This document shows positions 1 to 7,543 of a stretch of DNA of 49,715 nucleotides, in pieces. The DNA is from Micromonospora sp. KC213 (GTDB taxonomy: Bacteria; Actinomycetota; Actinomycetes; Mycobacteriales; Micromonosporaceae). The DNA is taken from the NCBI RefSeq assembly GCF_004348325.1, contig NZ_SMKF01000021.1, positions 1 through 49,715 on the forward strand. The letters run 5' to 3'. Position 1 is the first letter of the stretch; every line of letters begins with the position of its first letter. The notes below the pieces were generated by a model that searched no databases, was not told where the DNA came from, and saw nothing but the letters and a program-made list of their open reading frames with translations. The position numbers and the translations under genes are program-made.

Positions 1-13
1 GGCCCACCCTCGG

Positions 14-52
14 TTGACACACGGGGAAAGCCTCAGCGATAATTGAGTCAAT
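14..52 (+). promoter_or_regulatory. Leaderless ars promoter and operator
   Basis: TTGACA at 14-19 and GATAAT at 38-43 are separated by 18 bases, an unusually good sigma-70-type promoter for such a GC-rich genome. The -10 box ends 7 bases before the ATG at 51, so the transcript should begin at or next to the start codon. The perfect dyad ATTGA-G-TCAAT (42-52) overlaps the -10 box, the predicted transcription start and the ATG. It is the obvious operator for the ArsR-type regulator encoded by the first gene. The promoter is read directly; the operator role is inferred. Confidence 0.75.
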
Positions 53-737
53 GAGCTTTGAAATGGACTCCCTCGCGGCGCGGGCACGCCGCCATGCCGC
101 CCTCGGTGACCCGGCGCGCCTGGCAATCGTCGACGCCCTCACCGTCGGCGACGCCTCCCCCGGCGAGATCGCCCGCGCCCTCGACCTGCCGACCAACCTG
201 GTCGCCCACCACGTCAAGGTGCTCATCGACGCCGGCCTGGTGGTAAAGGGCCGCTCCGAGGGCGACCGGCGGCGCACCTACCTGCGGCTGCGGCCGGCCG
301 CCCTGGCCGCCCTCGCCGCCCCACCCCTGACCGGGGTCGAGCGGGTGGTCTTCGTCTGCACCCACAACTCCGCCCGCTCCCCGCTCGCCGCGGCGCTCTG
401 GAAGCGGCGTACCCACGGTGCCGCCGCCTCCGCCGGGACGAAGCCGGCGGCCCGGGTGCACCCCCGGGCCGTGGCCGTGGCCCGCCGACACGGCCTCGAC
501 CTCGACCCGGCCGGCACCGCCCATGTCGACGACGTCGTACGCGCCGACGACCTCGTGGTCGCCGTCTGTGACCACGCCCACGAGAACCTCGGCGGGCCGG
601 TCCGCCCCCACCTGCACTGGTCCGTCCCGGACCCGGCCCGTCTCGACACCGACGCGGCGTTCGACGCCGCCTACGCCGAACTCGCCGACCGGGTCGACCG
701 GCTCGCCCCCGCCGTCACGGCGGGAGGCATCCGATGA
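51..737 (+). CDS. ArsR-type regulator fused to low-MW phosphatase/arsenate reductase domain
   Basis: A 228-residue fusion. Residues about 5-90 are an ArsR-type winged helix (recognition helix around LPTNLVAHHVKVL, then a wing rich in R and D). Residues about 97-220 are a low-molecular-weight phosphatase/arsenate reductase domain with the CX5R loop C103-T-H-N-S-A-R109. The only cysteines are C103 and the one in VVAVCDHAH, so the classical ELCVCDL As(III) site of ArsR is absent and sensing must work differently, perhaps through the fused domain. It is the first gene of a three-gene operon, with its stop overlapping the next ATG. Such fusions occur in actinobacterial ars loci. The start is set by the leaderless promoter. 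Confidence 0.88.
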   Translation: MSFEMDSLAARARRHAALGDPARLAIVDALTVGDASPGEIARALDLPTNLVAHHVKVLIDAGLVVKGRSEGDRRRTYLRLRPAALAALAAPPLTGVERVVFVCTHNSARSPLAAALWKRRTHGAAASAGTKPAARVHPRAVAVARRHGLDLDPAGTAHVDDVVRADDLVVAVCDHAHENLGGPVRPHLHWSVPDPARLDTDAAFDAAYAELADRVDRLAPAVTAGGIR

Positions 738-1498
738 CCATCGCGTTGCGGCGTCGCCTGCTGGCCGAGTTCGTCGGCACCGCGCTGCTGGTCACCGCCG
801 TGGTCGGCTCCGGCATCATGGCCGCCACCCTCTCTCCCGCCGACGTCGGACTCCAACTCCTGCAGAACTCCGTCGCGACCGCGTTCGCCCTGGGCACTCT
901 CATCCTGATCTTCGGCCCGGTCTCGGGGGCACACTTCAATCCGGTGGTGTCCGCCGCCGACTGGCTCCTCGGCCGGCGGACCGGCACCGGCCTCACCGGC
1001 CGCGACCTCGCCGGTTACACCGCCGCCCAGGTCCTCGGCGCGATCGGCGGGTCGGTTCTGGCCAACCTCATGTTCGACCTGGCCGCCGTCGACCTCTCGG
1101 GCCGACAGCGCTCCGGCGGCAACCTGTGGCTCGGGGAGGTCGTGGCCACCGCCGGGTTGATCCTGCTGGTCTTCGCACTGGCCCGCACCGGCCGTGCCGC
1201 GGTCGCCCCGGCTGCGGTCGGCGCGTACATCGGGGCCGCGTACTGGTTCACCTCGTCCACCTCGTTCGCCAATCCCGCGGTGACCGTCGGCCGGGCGTTC
1301 ACCGACACCTTCGCCGGCATCGCCCCCGCCTCGGTACCGGGTTTCGTCCTCGCCCAACTCGTCGGCCTCACCGTCGGCGCCGGTCTGCTGCTGGCGCTCT
1401 ACCCAGACGCCGGCCGGGCCGCCGACCAGGTCGTCGTCCCCACCGACGGCACTGTCGAGCGTCCCGCACTGCTCTCCAGAGAGGCCTCCGATGCCTGA
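734..1498 (+). CDS. MIP-family channel (aquaglyceroporin-like), probable arsenite efflux channel
   Basis: A 254-residue membrane protein of the major intrinsic protein family with about six membrane segments. It carries both half-helix motifs: the first is NPV (HFNPVVS, N69) and the second is canonical NPA (FANPAVT). The ATG overlaps the upstream TGA and its own 3' end overlaps arsC by 8 bases, so the three proteins are translationally coupled. In ars operons such channels let As(III), made by arsenate reductase, leave the cell down its gradient. Channel-ArsC fusion proteins are known from Salinispora and Frankia; here the same two modules are separate but overlapping genes. The arsenite role is inferred from context. 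Confidence 0.85.
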   Translation: MTIALRRRLLAEFVGTALLVTAVVGSGIMAATLSPADVGLQLLQNSVATAFALGTLILIFGPVSGAHFNPVVSAADWLLGRRTGTGLTGRDLAGYTAAQVLGAIGGSVLANLMFDLAAVDLSGRQRSGGNLWLGEVVATAGLILLVFALARTGRAAVAPAAVGAYIGAAYWFTSSTSFANPAVTVGRAFTDTFAGIAPASVPGFVLAQLVGLTVGAGLLLALYPDAGRAADQVVVPTDGTVERPALLSREASDA

Positions 1499-1916
1499 CA
1501 AGCCCAGCGTCCTGTTCGTCTGCGTACACAACGCCGGCCGCTCCCAGATGGCCGCCGGCTGGCTGCGCCACCTGGCCGGCGACACCGTCGAGGTCCGCTC
1601 CGCCGGCTCCGCCCCCGCCGACCAGATCAACCCGGCCGCCGTCGAGGTCATGCGCGAGGTCGGCGTCGACATCACCGACCAGGCGCCCAAGCTCCTGGAG
1701 TACGAGACCGTCGGGTCCTCCGACGTGATCGTCACCATGGGCTGCGGCGACGCCTGTCCCGTGTTCCCCGGCAAACGCTACGAGGACTGGAAGCTCGACG
1801 ACCCCGCCGGCAAGGGCGTCGACGCGGTACGCCCGATCCGCGACGAGATCCGTACTCGGGTGGAGCGGCTGCTCAGCGAGGTCCGGCGCGGGACGTCCCC
1901 CGATTCCGGGCGGTGA
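1491..1916 (+). CDS. arsC: Arsenate reductase, low-MW phosphatase fold
   Basis: A 141-residue cytoplasmic enzyme reducing As(V) to As(III). It has the P-loop C11-V-H-N-A-G-R17 and the redox pair in MGCGDACP (C85 and C89), matching the three-cysteine relay of thioredoxin-coupled ArsC proteins. A DDPAGKG segment carries the general-acid region. It is the last gene of the ars operon and overlaps the channel gene by 8 bases. The reductant (thioredoxin or mycoredoxin) cannot be told from sequence. The operon thus has two CX5R enzymes: this complete three-cysteine one and the domain fused to the regulator. Confidence 0.93.
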   Translation: MPDKPSVLFVCVHNAGRSQMAAGWLRHLAGDTVEVRSAGSAPADQINPAAVEVMREVGVDITDQAPKLLEYETVGSSDVIVTMGCGDACPVFPGKRYEDWKLDDPAGKGVDAVRPIRDEIRTRVERLLSEVRRGTSPDSGR

Positions 1917-1964
1917 CGGCAGCGTTTCGGTGACGGTCGACGTTCCCGGGTGTGGCCTGCCCGA

Positions 1965-2393
1965 TCAGGCGACGAAGACGCAGAACGGATGGCCGGCCGG
2001 GTCGGCGTACACCCGCAGCGGCTCCTGCGGGTCGTCGATACGGTCGAGCAGCAGCCGACCGCCGAGGCGCAGGACCCGTTCGTGCTGCACCCGAAGCTCC
2101 TCGACCGACGCCACGGTCAGGTCCAGGTGCAGTTGCTGCGGCACCGGGCCGTGCGGCCACGTCGCCGCCGGCAGCCGGTCGACGTGTTGGAAGGCCAGTT
2201 GTGGCGCGCCCTCCGGGCTTCGCAGCACCAGCCAGTCGCGGCCTCGCTCGTCCACGGCGCCCGTTTCCGGCGGCTCGTCACCGGGCCGGTAGACCAGGCC
2301 CAGCAGCGACCGGTAGAACTCCGCCAGGGCACGGGCGTCGGTGCAGTCCAGCACCACCTGGCACAACTTGGGCACGCTTGCCCCGTCGATCAT
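1965..2393 (-). CDS. VOC family (glyoxalase/bleomycin-resistance-like) protein
   Basis: A 142-residue single VOC domain. It begins VPKLCQVVLDCTDARALAEFY and ends DDPQEPLRVYADPAGHPFCVF, the two paired beta-alpha-beta-beta-beta modules of the family. The frame stays open upstream to 2570, but that extension is arginine-rich and unlike the family. The ATG at 2393 has a GGGGG stretch 8 bases ahead and begins just before the conserved domain. The substrate is unknown; family members include glyoxalases, dioxygenases and antibiotic-binding proteins. It is convergent with the ars operon. Confidence 0.85.
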   Translation of the reverse strand: MIDGASVPKLCQVVLDCTDARALAEFYRSLLGLVYRPGDEPPETGAVDERGRDWLVLRSPEGAPQLAFQHVDRLPAATWPHGPVPQQLHLDLTVASVEELRVQHERVLRLGGRLLLDRIDDPQEPLRVYADPAGHPFCVFVA

Positions 2394-2632
2394 GTCGGTC
2401 ACCCCCGGAGCCATTCTGCGGGACGCTCCCGGCACCCGCACCCGGTAGGAAGCATCGGGTTCAGGCGCCACCACTCCGTCGTGACGACTGATTGCTCTCC
2501 CAGGTTGACGCCGCAGCGGCGGCGCGCGGTGCTGTCTCGGCGCAACCTCTGGCGGCCGAGCACCCCGCACGGCCGTTCAACCCGCTCGCTCGGCTGTCGA
2601 CAGCGGCAATTGCGGTCACCCACCCCTCCATG

Positions 2633-2688
2633 TAACCTTCAGGTGTCATTAAGACACCTATACGACCCAGGATGGGTCGTGAAGGTTA
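2633..2688 (+). promoter_or_regulatory. Perfect three-way-junction palindrome upstream of membrane/XRE gene pair
   Basis: Three nested, perfectly paired inverted repeats fill 56 bases. The outer stem is TAACCTTC (2633-2640) with GAAGGTTA (2681-2688). Hairpin 1 is AGGTGTC/GACACCT (2641-2647, 2653-2659, loop ATTAA). Hairpin 2 is ACGACCC/GGGTCGT (2662-2668, 2674-2680, loop AGGAT). All 22 pairs are Watson-Crick and only 12 bases are unpaired. The Shine-Dalgarno GGAAGGGG follows directly and stays outside the fold. It could be a structured 5' leader RNA or a cluster of protein-binding dyads; no known family was recognised. Confidence 0.8.
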
Positions 2689-2705
2689 TTTGGAAGGGGT
2701 GGGCG

Positions 2706-3143
2706 ATGCCCAATTCGACGCTGCCGAACGCCCGATCCGGTCGGTCGTTCGCGCGCCTGCTCGACGCGGCGACCTTCGTCTGGGGGGTGGCCGGAGCCAC
2801 CGCCCTGGTGTCCAAGGGGGCACACGACGCGGGTGGGCAGGTCGGCTGGCCCCGCTGGTGGGAGCTGACCTACGTCACCGCGGTGGTGGTCGCGGGGATG
2901 GCGCTGGCCGTCGCGGGCTGGGCGAAGTGGCGGGCCCGCCACGCCGGCGCGGTTCTGGCCGACGAGCGGACCGCCGCGACGCACCTGCGGGCGACGGCCG
3001 CGGCGTTGGTCGGAGCACTCGCCGTACAGCTTCCGTTCTTCTTCCGGATCGAGGTGCCGTCGGTCGCCCAGGCGCAGTTCACCGTGGCGGGTGCCCTGGC
3101 GGCGTACGGGGCGGCGCGGCTGTGGTTCAACCGGGACGCGTGA
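2706..3143 (+). CDS. Small integral membrane protein of unknown function
   Basis: A 145-residue protein with about four hydrophobic segments (around FVWGVAGATALV, LTYVTAVVVAGMALAV, ATAAALVGALAVQLPFFF and FTVAGALAAYGAARLWF). The ATG at 2706 is chosen because GGAAGGGG lies about 8 bases before it; the frame is open far upstream but without a better start. Its stop overlaps the ATG of the XRE regulator in a TGATG junction. Pairing of a small membrane protein with a short Cro/CI-type regulator is a recurrent arrangement in Gram-positive bacteria, but the function is not recognised here. Confidence 0.8.
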   Translation: MPNSTLPNARSGRSFARLLDAATFVWGVAGATALVSKGAHDAGGQVGWPRWWELTYVTAVVVAGMALAVAGWAKWRARHAGAVLADERTAATHLRATAAALVGALAVQLPFFFRIEVPSVAQAQFTVAGALAAYGAARLWFNRDA

Positions 3144-3367
3144 TGGGTGAGGAGACCAGCCATCCGCTGCGCAACCACATCAAGGTCGAACGGGCTCGCC
3201 ACAACCTGACCCAACAGCAGCTCGCCGATCTGGTCGGGGTGACCCGCAAGACCATCACCACGGTGGAGACCGGGCGGTTCATCCCGTCGACGGTGCTCGC
3301 CCTCAAGCTCGCCAGAGCCCTGCACACCCGGGTCGACGAGCTGTTCTACCTGGCCGAGGAGCAGTGA
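3143..3367 (+). CDS. XRE-family (YozG-like) small HTH regulator
   Basis: A 74-residue protein made almost entirely of a Cro/CI-type helix-turn-helix: IKVERARHNLTQQQLADLVG, then VTRKTITTVETGRFIPSTVLALKLARAL. It has no ligand domain. The ATG overlaps the TGA of the membrane-protein gene, so the pair is translationally coupled. The likely role is repression of its own operon, perhaps through the dyads at 2641-2680; that is inference. Confidence 0.88.
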   Translation: MGEETSHPLRNHIKVERARHNLTQQQLADLVGVTRKTITTVETGRFIPSTVLALKLARALHTRVDELFYLAEEQ

Positions 3368-3384
3368 CAGAAAGAAGGACAGCC

Positions 3385-4992
3385 ATGGGTTCTCCAGCAT
3401 CGCGGGTCGGCACCGCCGTCACCGTCACGGTCGCTCTGGCCGCCGGTCTGCTGACCACCGGCGCGACACCCGGGGGCGCCCAGTCCCCCACCGGGCCGCT
3501 GGTCTGGCGCTCCTGCCCGGCGGACGTGTCCGACCATCCGGCGCTGCGGTGCGCCGTCCTGTCCGTACCGCTCGACCACCGCGACCCGCAGAGCCGGCAC
3601 ATCACCGTCACCGTTTCCCGGATCCCGGCCACCGACCCGGCCCGCAGGTTGGGCACCCTCGTGCTGAGTCCGGGTGGCCCCGGGATCGGCGGGCTGGCGA
3701 TGCCCGCCCAGTTGCACGGCCCCGGGCAACCGCCACAGCTGGGGCAACGCTACGACCTGGTCGGCTTCGACGCCCGCGGCGTACGGCACAGCAGCCCGGT
3801 CAGCTGCGGCCTGCCGGTGGCCGACCGGGCCGTTCGCTACCCCGCCCCCGACGGCTCCATCGCGCACAGCGTCGCCCACGCCCGGGCCACCGCCCAGGCC
3901 TGCCGCCGAGAGGCCGCCGACGTGCTGCCGCACATCACCACCGCCAACACCGCCCGGGATCTCGACCGAATCCGGGCGGCGCTGGGCGAGGAGCGGATCT
4001 CGTTCTTCGGGCTGTCCTACGGCACCTACCTCGGCGCCGTCTACGCCACCCGCCACCCGCACCGCACCGACCGGGTCGTCCTCGACAGCGCCCTGGATCC
4101 GAACCGGATCTGGTACGACCTGGTCCGCCTCGGTGGGCTCGGTCTGACCCAGCGGCTGCCCGACCTCACCGGCTGGGTCGCCGACCGGCACCACACGTAC
4201 CGGCTCGGCCGCACCGCCGCCGCCGTCGAGCACCGCTACCGCACCCTGCTCCGCGACCTCGACCACCACCCGATCACCTACCCGGGCCTCGTCGTCGACG
4301 GCAACTGGCTACGCGACTACACCCGCGACAACCTCGAACAGCCCGACGCCAGCCAGTTCCCGCACATCGCCGCCGTCTGGCAGGAACTCGCCGCCGCCAG
4401 CCGGGCGCCAGCCACCGGCACCCCGGCCGTCGCCGACGCGGTCCCGGCCACTTCGGTCCCGGCCGGCGCAGCGGTACCCGCCGACAACCGACAGACCGTC
4501 GGTTACGCCGTACAGTGCGGCGACGCCGCCTGGCCCCGTCGACCGGAGCGCTACGCCGCCGCCGTACGCCGGGACCGGACCCTGTTTCCGGAGGACGCGG
4601 GCCGGTCCGCCACCATCACCCCGTGCGCCTTCTGGCCCGCCCCGGTCGAAGCCGCGCCCACGGTGGGGGCAGCGGGCCCCCGCAACATCCTGATCCTGCA
4701 CAACCGCCGCGACCCGGCGACCCCCTGGGTCAGCGGACACGGCATGCACCAGGCGCTGCGGCACCGGTCCACGCTGGTCACGGCCGACACCGGGGGGCAC
4801 GGCGTGATCGGCGCCAACGACTGCGCCACCGCGCTGGCGCTGCGCTACCTCACCGACGACCGGCCGCACCTGCCCGCCAGCCGGATCTGCCCGGGCGACG
4901 GCCAGATGCTCCGTCGGGACGCCGGCGTGGGTCAGACGTACGCGGCGCCAGGACGGGGCTCGGCTCCGGCTCTGGCCCCGCTGGGGCGGTGA
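3385..4992 (+). CDS. Secreted alpha/beta hydrolase, S33 tripeptidyl-aminopeptidase-like
   Basis: A 535-residue exported hydrolase. Residues about 1-34 are a signal peptide (hydrophobic VTVTVALAAGLLTTGA, then GGAQS). The nucleophile serine is in FFGLSYGTYLG, the acid is probably in the late HNRRDPATPW segment, and the histidine is in TGGHGVIG, as in the Streptomyces tripeptidyl aminopeptidase/SlpD-SlpE family with its TAP-like C-terminal domain. A GTG at 3364 is possible, but AAGAAGGA lies 5-6 bases before the ATG at 3385, which also gives a normal signal peptide. A second member of the family is at 36021. It should release N-terminal peptides from extracellular proteins. Confidence 0.88.
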   Translation: MGSPASRVGTAVTVTVALAAGLLTTGATPGGAQSPTGPLVWRSCPADVSDHPALRCAVLSVPLDHRDPQSRHITVTVSRIPATDPARRLGTLVLSPGGPGIGGLAMPAQLHGPGQPPQLGQRYDLVGFDARGVRHSSPVSCGLPVADRAVRYPAPDGSIAHSVAHARATAQACRREAADVLPHITTANTARDLDRIRAALGEERISFFGLSYGTYLGAVYATRHPHRTDRVVLDSALDPNRIWYDLVRLGGLGLTQRLPDLTGWVADRHHTYRLGRTAAAVEHRYRTLLRDLDHHPITYPGLVVDGNWLRDYTRDNLEQPDASQFPHIAAVWQELAAASRAPATGTPAVADAVPATSVPAGAAVPADNRQTVGYAVQCGDAAWPRRPERYAAAVRRDRTLFPEDAGRSATITPCAFWPAPVEAAPTVGAAGPRNILILHNRRDPATPWVSGHGMHQALRHRSTLVTADTGGHGVIGANDCATALALRYLTDDRPHLPASRICPGDGQMLRRDAGVGQTYAAPGRGSAPALAPLGR

Positions 4993-5173
4993 CCTGCTCG
5001 CGGAGGCGGGCCACCGGTCGGTCGGTACGCTCACCGGGGCGCTGGCCGCAGACCGGCGAAACGGTGCGCTGAACCGGCCACGACGGACTGCGCTGTGGCG
5101 TGGCAGCGACGGCCAAGCATCGGTGGTATAGACGGGACGTCAGATCGTGGAGAACCCTCACGCGGAGGACCGA

Positions 5174-5926
5174 ATGGCACCGTTACGGCTCGGCAGCATC
5201 CTGCTCGGCACCCCCGACCCGGATCGGCTACGCGCCTGGTACGTCGCCGCCTTCTGCCCGACGGTGACGCCATCCGGGTTCCTCGACTTCGGCGGCGTCG
5301 AGGTGCTGGTGGACCGCCGGGACGACGTTGCAGGCAAGAACGCCGAGCCGGGTCGCGTGATCCTCAACGTCGAGGTCGACGACGCCCGCGCGGTCGCCGC
5401 CCACCTCGACAGCATGGGCGTGACCTGGCTGGCTCCCCTCGAGGAACGCCGCGACGGGCTGTTCGGCACCCTGCTCGACCCGGACGGCAACTACGTCCAG
5501 GTCATCCAACTCAACGCCGACTACCTCGCGGCCCAGCGGACCGACCGGCCCACGTCGGAGGCACTGCTGGGCGGATCCCCGGCGTTCAGCGGGTTCTCGG
5601 TCGACGACATCCCGGCGGCGAAGCGGTTCTACGCCGAGACGCTCGGGCTCGACGTGGCCGAGGAGCACGGCATGCTCCACCTGCGGTTGGCCGGCGGGCG
5701 TGAGGTGCTCGTCTACCCCAAGCCCGAACACCAGCCGGCCACCTACACGGTCCTCAACTTCCCGGTCGACGACATCGAGCAGGCAGTGGCGGAGCTGCGC
5801 GGTCGGGGGGTGCGGTTCGAGACGTACGACTACGTCGACGCCCAGGGCATCCACCGCGGCGAGGGACCGCCGATAGCCTGGTTCCGGGACCCGGCCGGCA
5901 ATATCCTCTCCGTCCTGCAGGAGTGA
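5174..5926 (+). CDS. Two-domain VOC family protein
   Basis: A 250-residue protein with two VOC domains. The first (about 1-120) covers [18 protein letters not shown] to [13 protein letters not shown]. The second (about 135-250) covers [19 protein letters not shown] to [15 protein letters not shown]. The second domain resembles the glyoxalase-like proteins often annotated only as VOC. An in-frame GTG lies at 5147, but GGAGG at 5164-5168 is 5 bases before the ATG at 5174. The gene is monocistronic, ends before a hairpin at 6069-6095, and has no identified substrate. Confidence 0.86.
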   Translation: MAPLRLGSILLGTPDPDRLRAWYVAAFCPTVTPSGFLDFGGVEVLVDRRDDVAGKNAEPGRVILNVEVDDARAVAAHLDSMGVTWLAPLEERRDGLFGTLLDPDGNYVQVIQLNADYLAAQRTDRPTSEALLGGSPAFSGFSVDDIPAAKRFYAETLGLDVAEEHGMLHLRLAGGREVLVYPKPEHQPATYTVLNFPVDDIEQAVAELRGRGVRFETYDYVDAQGIHRGEGPPIAWFRDPAGNILSVLQE

Positions 5927-6068
5927 ACCCTGCTCCGCTCAGGGCGTCGTCGTTTCCTCGTCCAGTTCGGCCAGCCGCCGGGCCAGATGTCGTCGCGTAC
6001 GCGGTCTCGTCGGCCCCGAGCTTCCCACGCGCCGGCCCTCCGGTTTCTTCCGTCGTGCCGGATCACCC

Positions 6069-6095
6069 ACCGGCGGCCGTGACCCGGCCGCCGGT
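6069..6095. terminator. Hairpin terminator between convergent genes
   Basis: Left arm ACCGGCGGCCG (6069-6079), loop TGACC, right arm CGGCCGCCGGT (6085-6095): 11 perfect pairs, no clear T-tract. It sits between the convergent VOC and lacI-type genes and could stop both. The rest of the 180-base gap shows no gene, although the reverse strand near 5944-6005 reads like a short gene tail (RRHLARRLAELDEETTTP and a stop). Confidence 0.65.
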
Positions 6096-6109
6096 TCCTC
6101 CTGACCGGA

Positions 6110-7162
6110 TCAGGTGGCCCACGGTCCCCGGATCTCGCCGGATCCGCGCGCGATCAGCCGGGTCGGCACCACGTGGGTGGTGGGCTCCCACACCTCGCCG
6201 TCGAGCCGGCGGAAGATCAGCGACGCGGCGACGCGACCCATGGCCGGCGGGTCCTGGGCAATCACGGTGACCGCCGGTTCGAGCAGGTCGGCCAGGGGGA
6301 AATCGTCGAACCCGACGAGTGCGACGTCGCGGTGCCGGCCCAGCCGTTGCAGCGCCCGCAGGGCGCCGATGGTGACCATGTTCTGGGCGGCGAACATCGC
6401 GGTGGGAGGTGCCGCACCGGCCAGCAGCCGCTGCACGGCCTGCTCCGCCTCTGCCTCGGTGTGCAGGTCGTGGACGGCGGTGGCCGGTCGGATCCCGTGG
6501 TCGCTGAGCGCCTCCTTGAAGCCCTGGAACCGTAGCTGGGCCGTGGCGATCGTCCGCAGGTCGCCGAGGTACGCGATGTCGCGGTGCCCGTGCGCGACGA
6601 GGTGGTGCACGGCCGTGGCGGCGCCCTCGACATTGTCGGCCAGGACGGCGTCGACGTGCAGCCCGACCGGCGGCCGGTCGACGAACACGACGGGAGTGCC
6701 GGCGTTGACCTCGTCGCTGAGGTGGCCGTGGCGGTCACTCGCCGGCACCACCACGAGCGCGTCCGCCTGCCGGATGGTGAACGCCCGCAGCAGCGCCCGC
6801 TCCCGTTCGGCGTCCTCGTCCACACTGCCGGCGAAGATGAGTACGTCCCGGTCCCGAGCCGCGTCCTCCAGCGACCTCAGCAGGGCGGCGGAGAACGGGT
6901 TGCCGACGTCCTCCAGCACGGCCCCGATCGCCGCGGTCCGCCCACTGGCGCGACGCAGGCTGCTGGCGGTGAAGTTCGGCCGGTAGTTGAGCTGCGAGAC
7001 GGCCCGTTGCACCGCGCTCACCTTGGCGGAGGACACTCCCGACTCGCCGTTGATCACACGGGACGCGGTCTTCGGGCTCACTCCGGCGAGGAGCGCGACA
7101 TCGCGCAATGTCGGTCGGCTCCGGGCCTGCCGTGGCGCGACCGGTGAAGCGGCGCCCTGCAT
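6110..7162 (-). CDS. LacI-family transcriptional regulator of the fructose operon
   Basis: A 350-residue regulator. The N-terminal LacI helix-turn-helix spans about residues 18-65 (TLRDVALLAGVSPKTASRVING and the hinge YRPNFTASSLR). The periplasmic-binding-protein-like sensor domain follows (AAIGAVLEDVGNPFSAALLRSLE, ALVGFDDFPLADLLEPAVT). GGAGGAG lies 5 bases before the ATG. It is divergent from the sugar ABC operon at 7544, and the perfect dyad GACAACGTTGTC at 7492-7503 is a typical LacI/GalR-type operator. It probably represses the operon until fructose or a phosphate derivative binds. In Sinorhizobium the equivalent regulator FrcR is of a different family. Confidence 0.9.
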   Translation of the reverse strand: MQGAASPVAPRQARSRPTLRDVALLAGVSPKTASRVINGESGVSSAKVSAVQRAVSQLNYRPNFTASSLRRASGRTAAIGAVLEDVGNPFSAALLRSLEDAARDRDVLIFAGSVDEDAERERALLRAFTIRQADALVVVPASDRHGHLSDEVNAGTPVVFVDRPPVGLHVDAVLADNVEGAATAVHHLVAHGHRDIAYLGDLRTIATAQLRFQGFKEALSDHGIRPATAVHDLHTEAEAEQAVQRLLAGAAPPTAMFAAQNMVTIGALRALQRLGRHRDVALVGFDDFPLADLLEPAVTVIAQDPPAMGRVAASLIFRRLDGEVWEPTTHVVPTRLIARGSGEIRGPWAT

Positions 7163-7456
7163 GGTGCTCCTCCACGGTTCAGGGTTTACGGACCTGGCCC
7201 GGGGGCACCAGTACGGCCACCCCTGGCCGGCCCTGGGGCTGTCAGATTACCGGCGACCGCCAGATAAGCGGGTCGGCCGGGCGTGACGACAACCAAGACC
7301 GGTGGCTCGTCGACGGAGTTCTCCGCGAAGGCCACCGCCCGACCGGCACGGCCGGGCACCGCGCCGGTGTATCGCCGGATACTGCCGCCCGCCTGATATC
7401 GATGTCAAGTTTTCGATCGCGTTACGCCAACGTTATGCACCTAGTCAAACGACCTC

Positions 7457-7503
7457 TTGACACCCTTCAGCAGGGGGGACGAGACTCCTCGGACAACGTT
7501 GTC
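7457..7503 (+). promoter_or_regulatory. Promoter and LacI-type operator of the fructose ABC operon
   Basis: TTGACA (7457-7462) and GAGACT (7481-7486), spaced by 18 bases, make a plausible promoter. The perfect 12-base dyad GACAACGTTGTC (7492-7503), with the central CG of LacI/GalR sites, lies at the expected start of transcription, so bound repressor would block initiation. A half-similar AACGTT occurs at 7429-7434 and may be an auxiliary site. The rest of the 380-base gap between the two divergent genes shows no gene. Confidence 0.7.
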
Positions 7504-7543
7504 AACCACGTCCCGCACCAGCGGCGGTCGATGAGGAGTGAAC

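Noticed and set aside
1950..2705. Long plus-strand open frame running through the VOC gene into the membrane-protein gene
   Set aside because: It is open by base composition only. The VOC domain lies on the other strand, and a good ribosome site marks the real start at 2706.
5944..6005. Reverse-strand frame ending RRHLARRLAELDEETTTP and a stop, seen as a regulator tail
   Set aside because: Too short, and the upstream part is not coding-like. It may be chance in GC-rich DNA.
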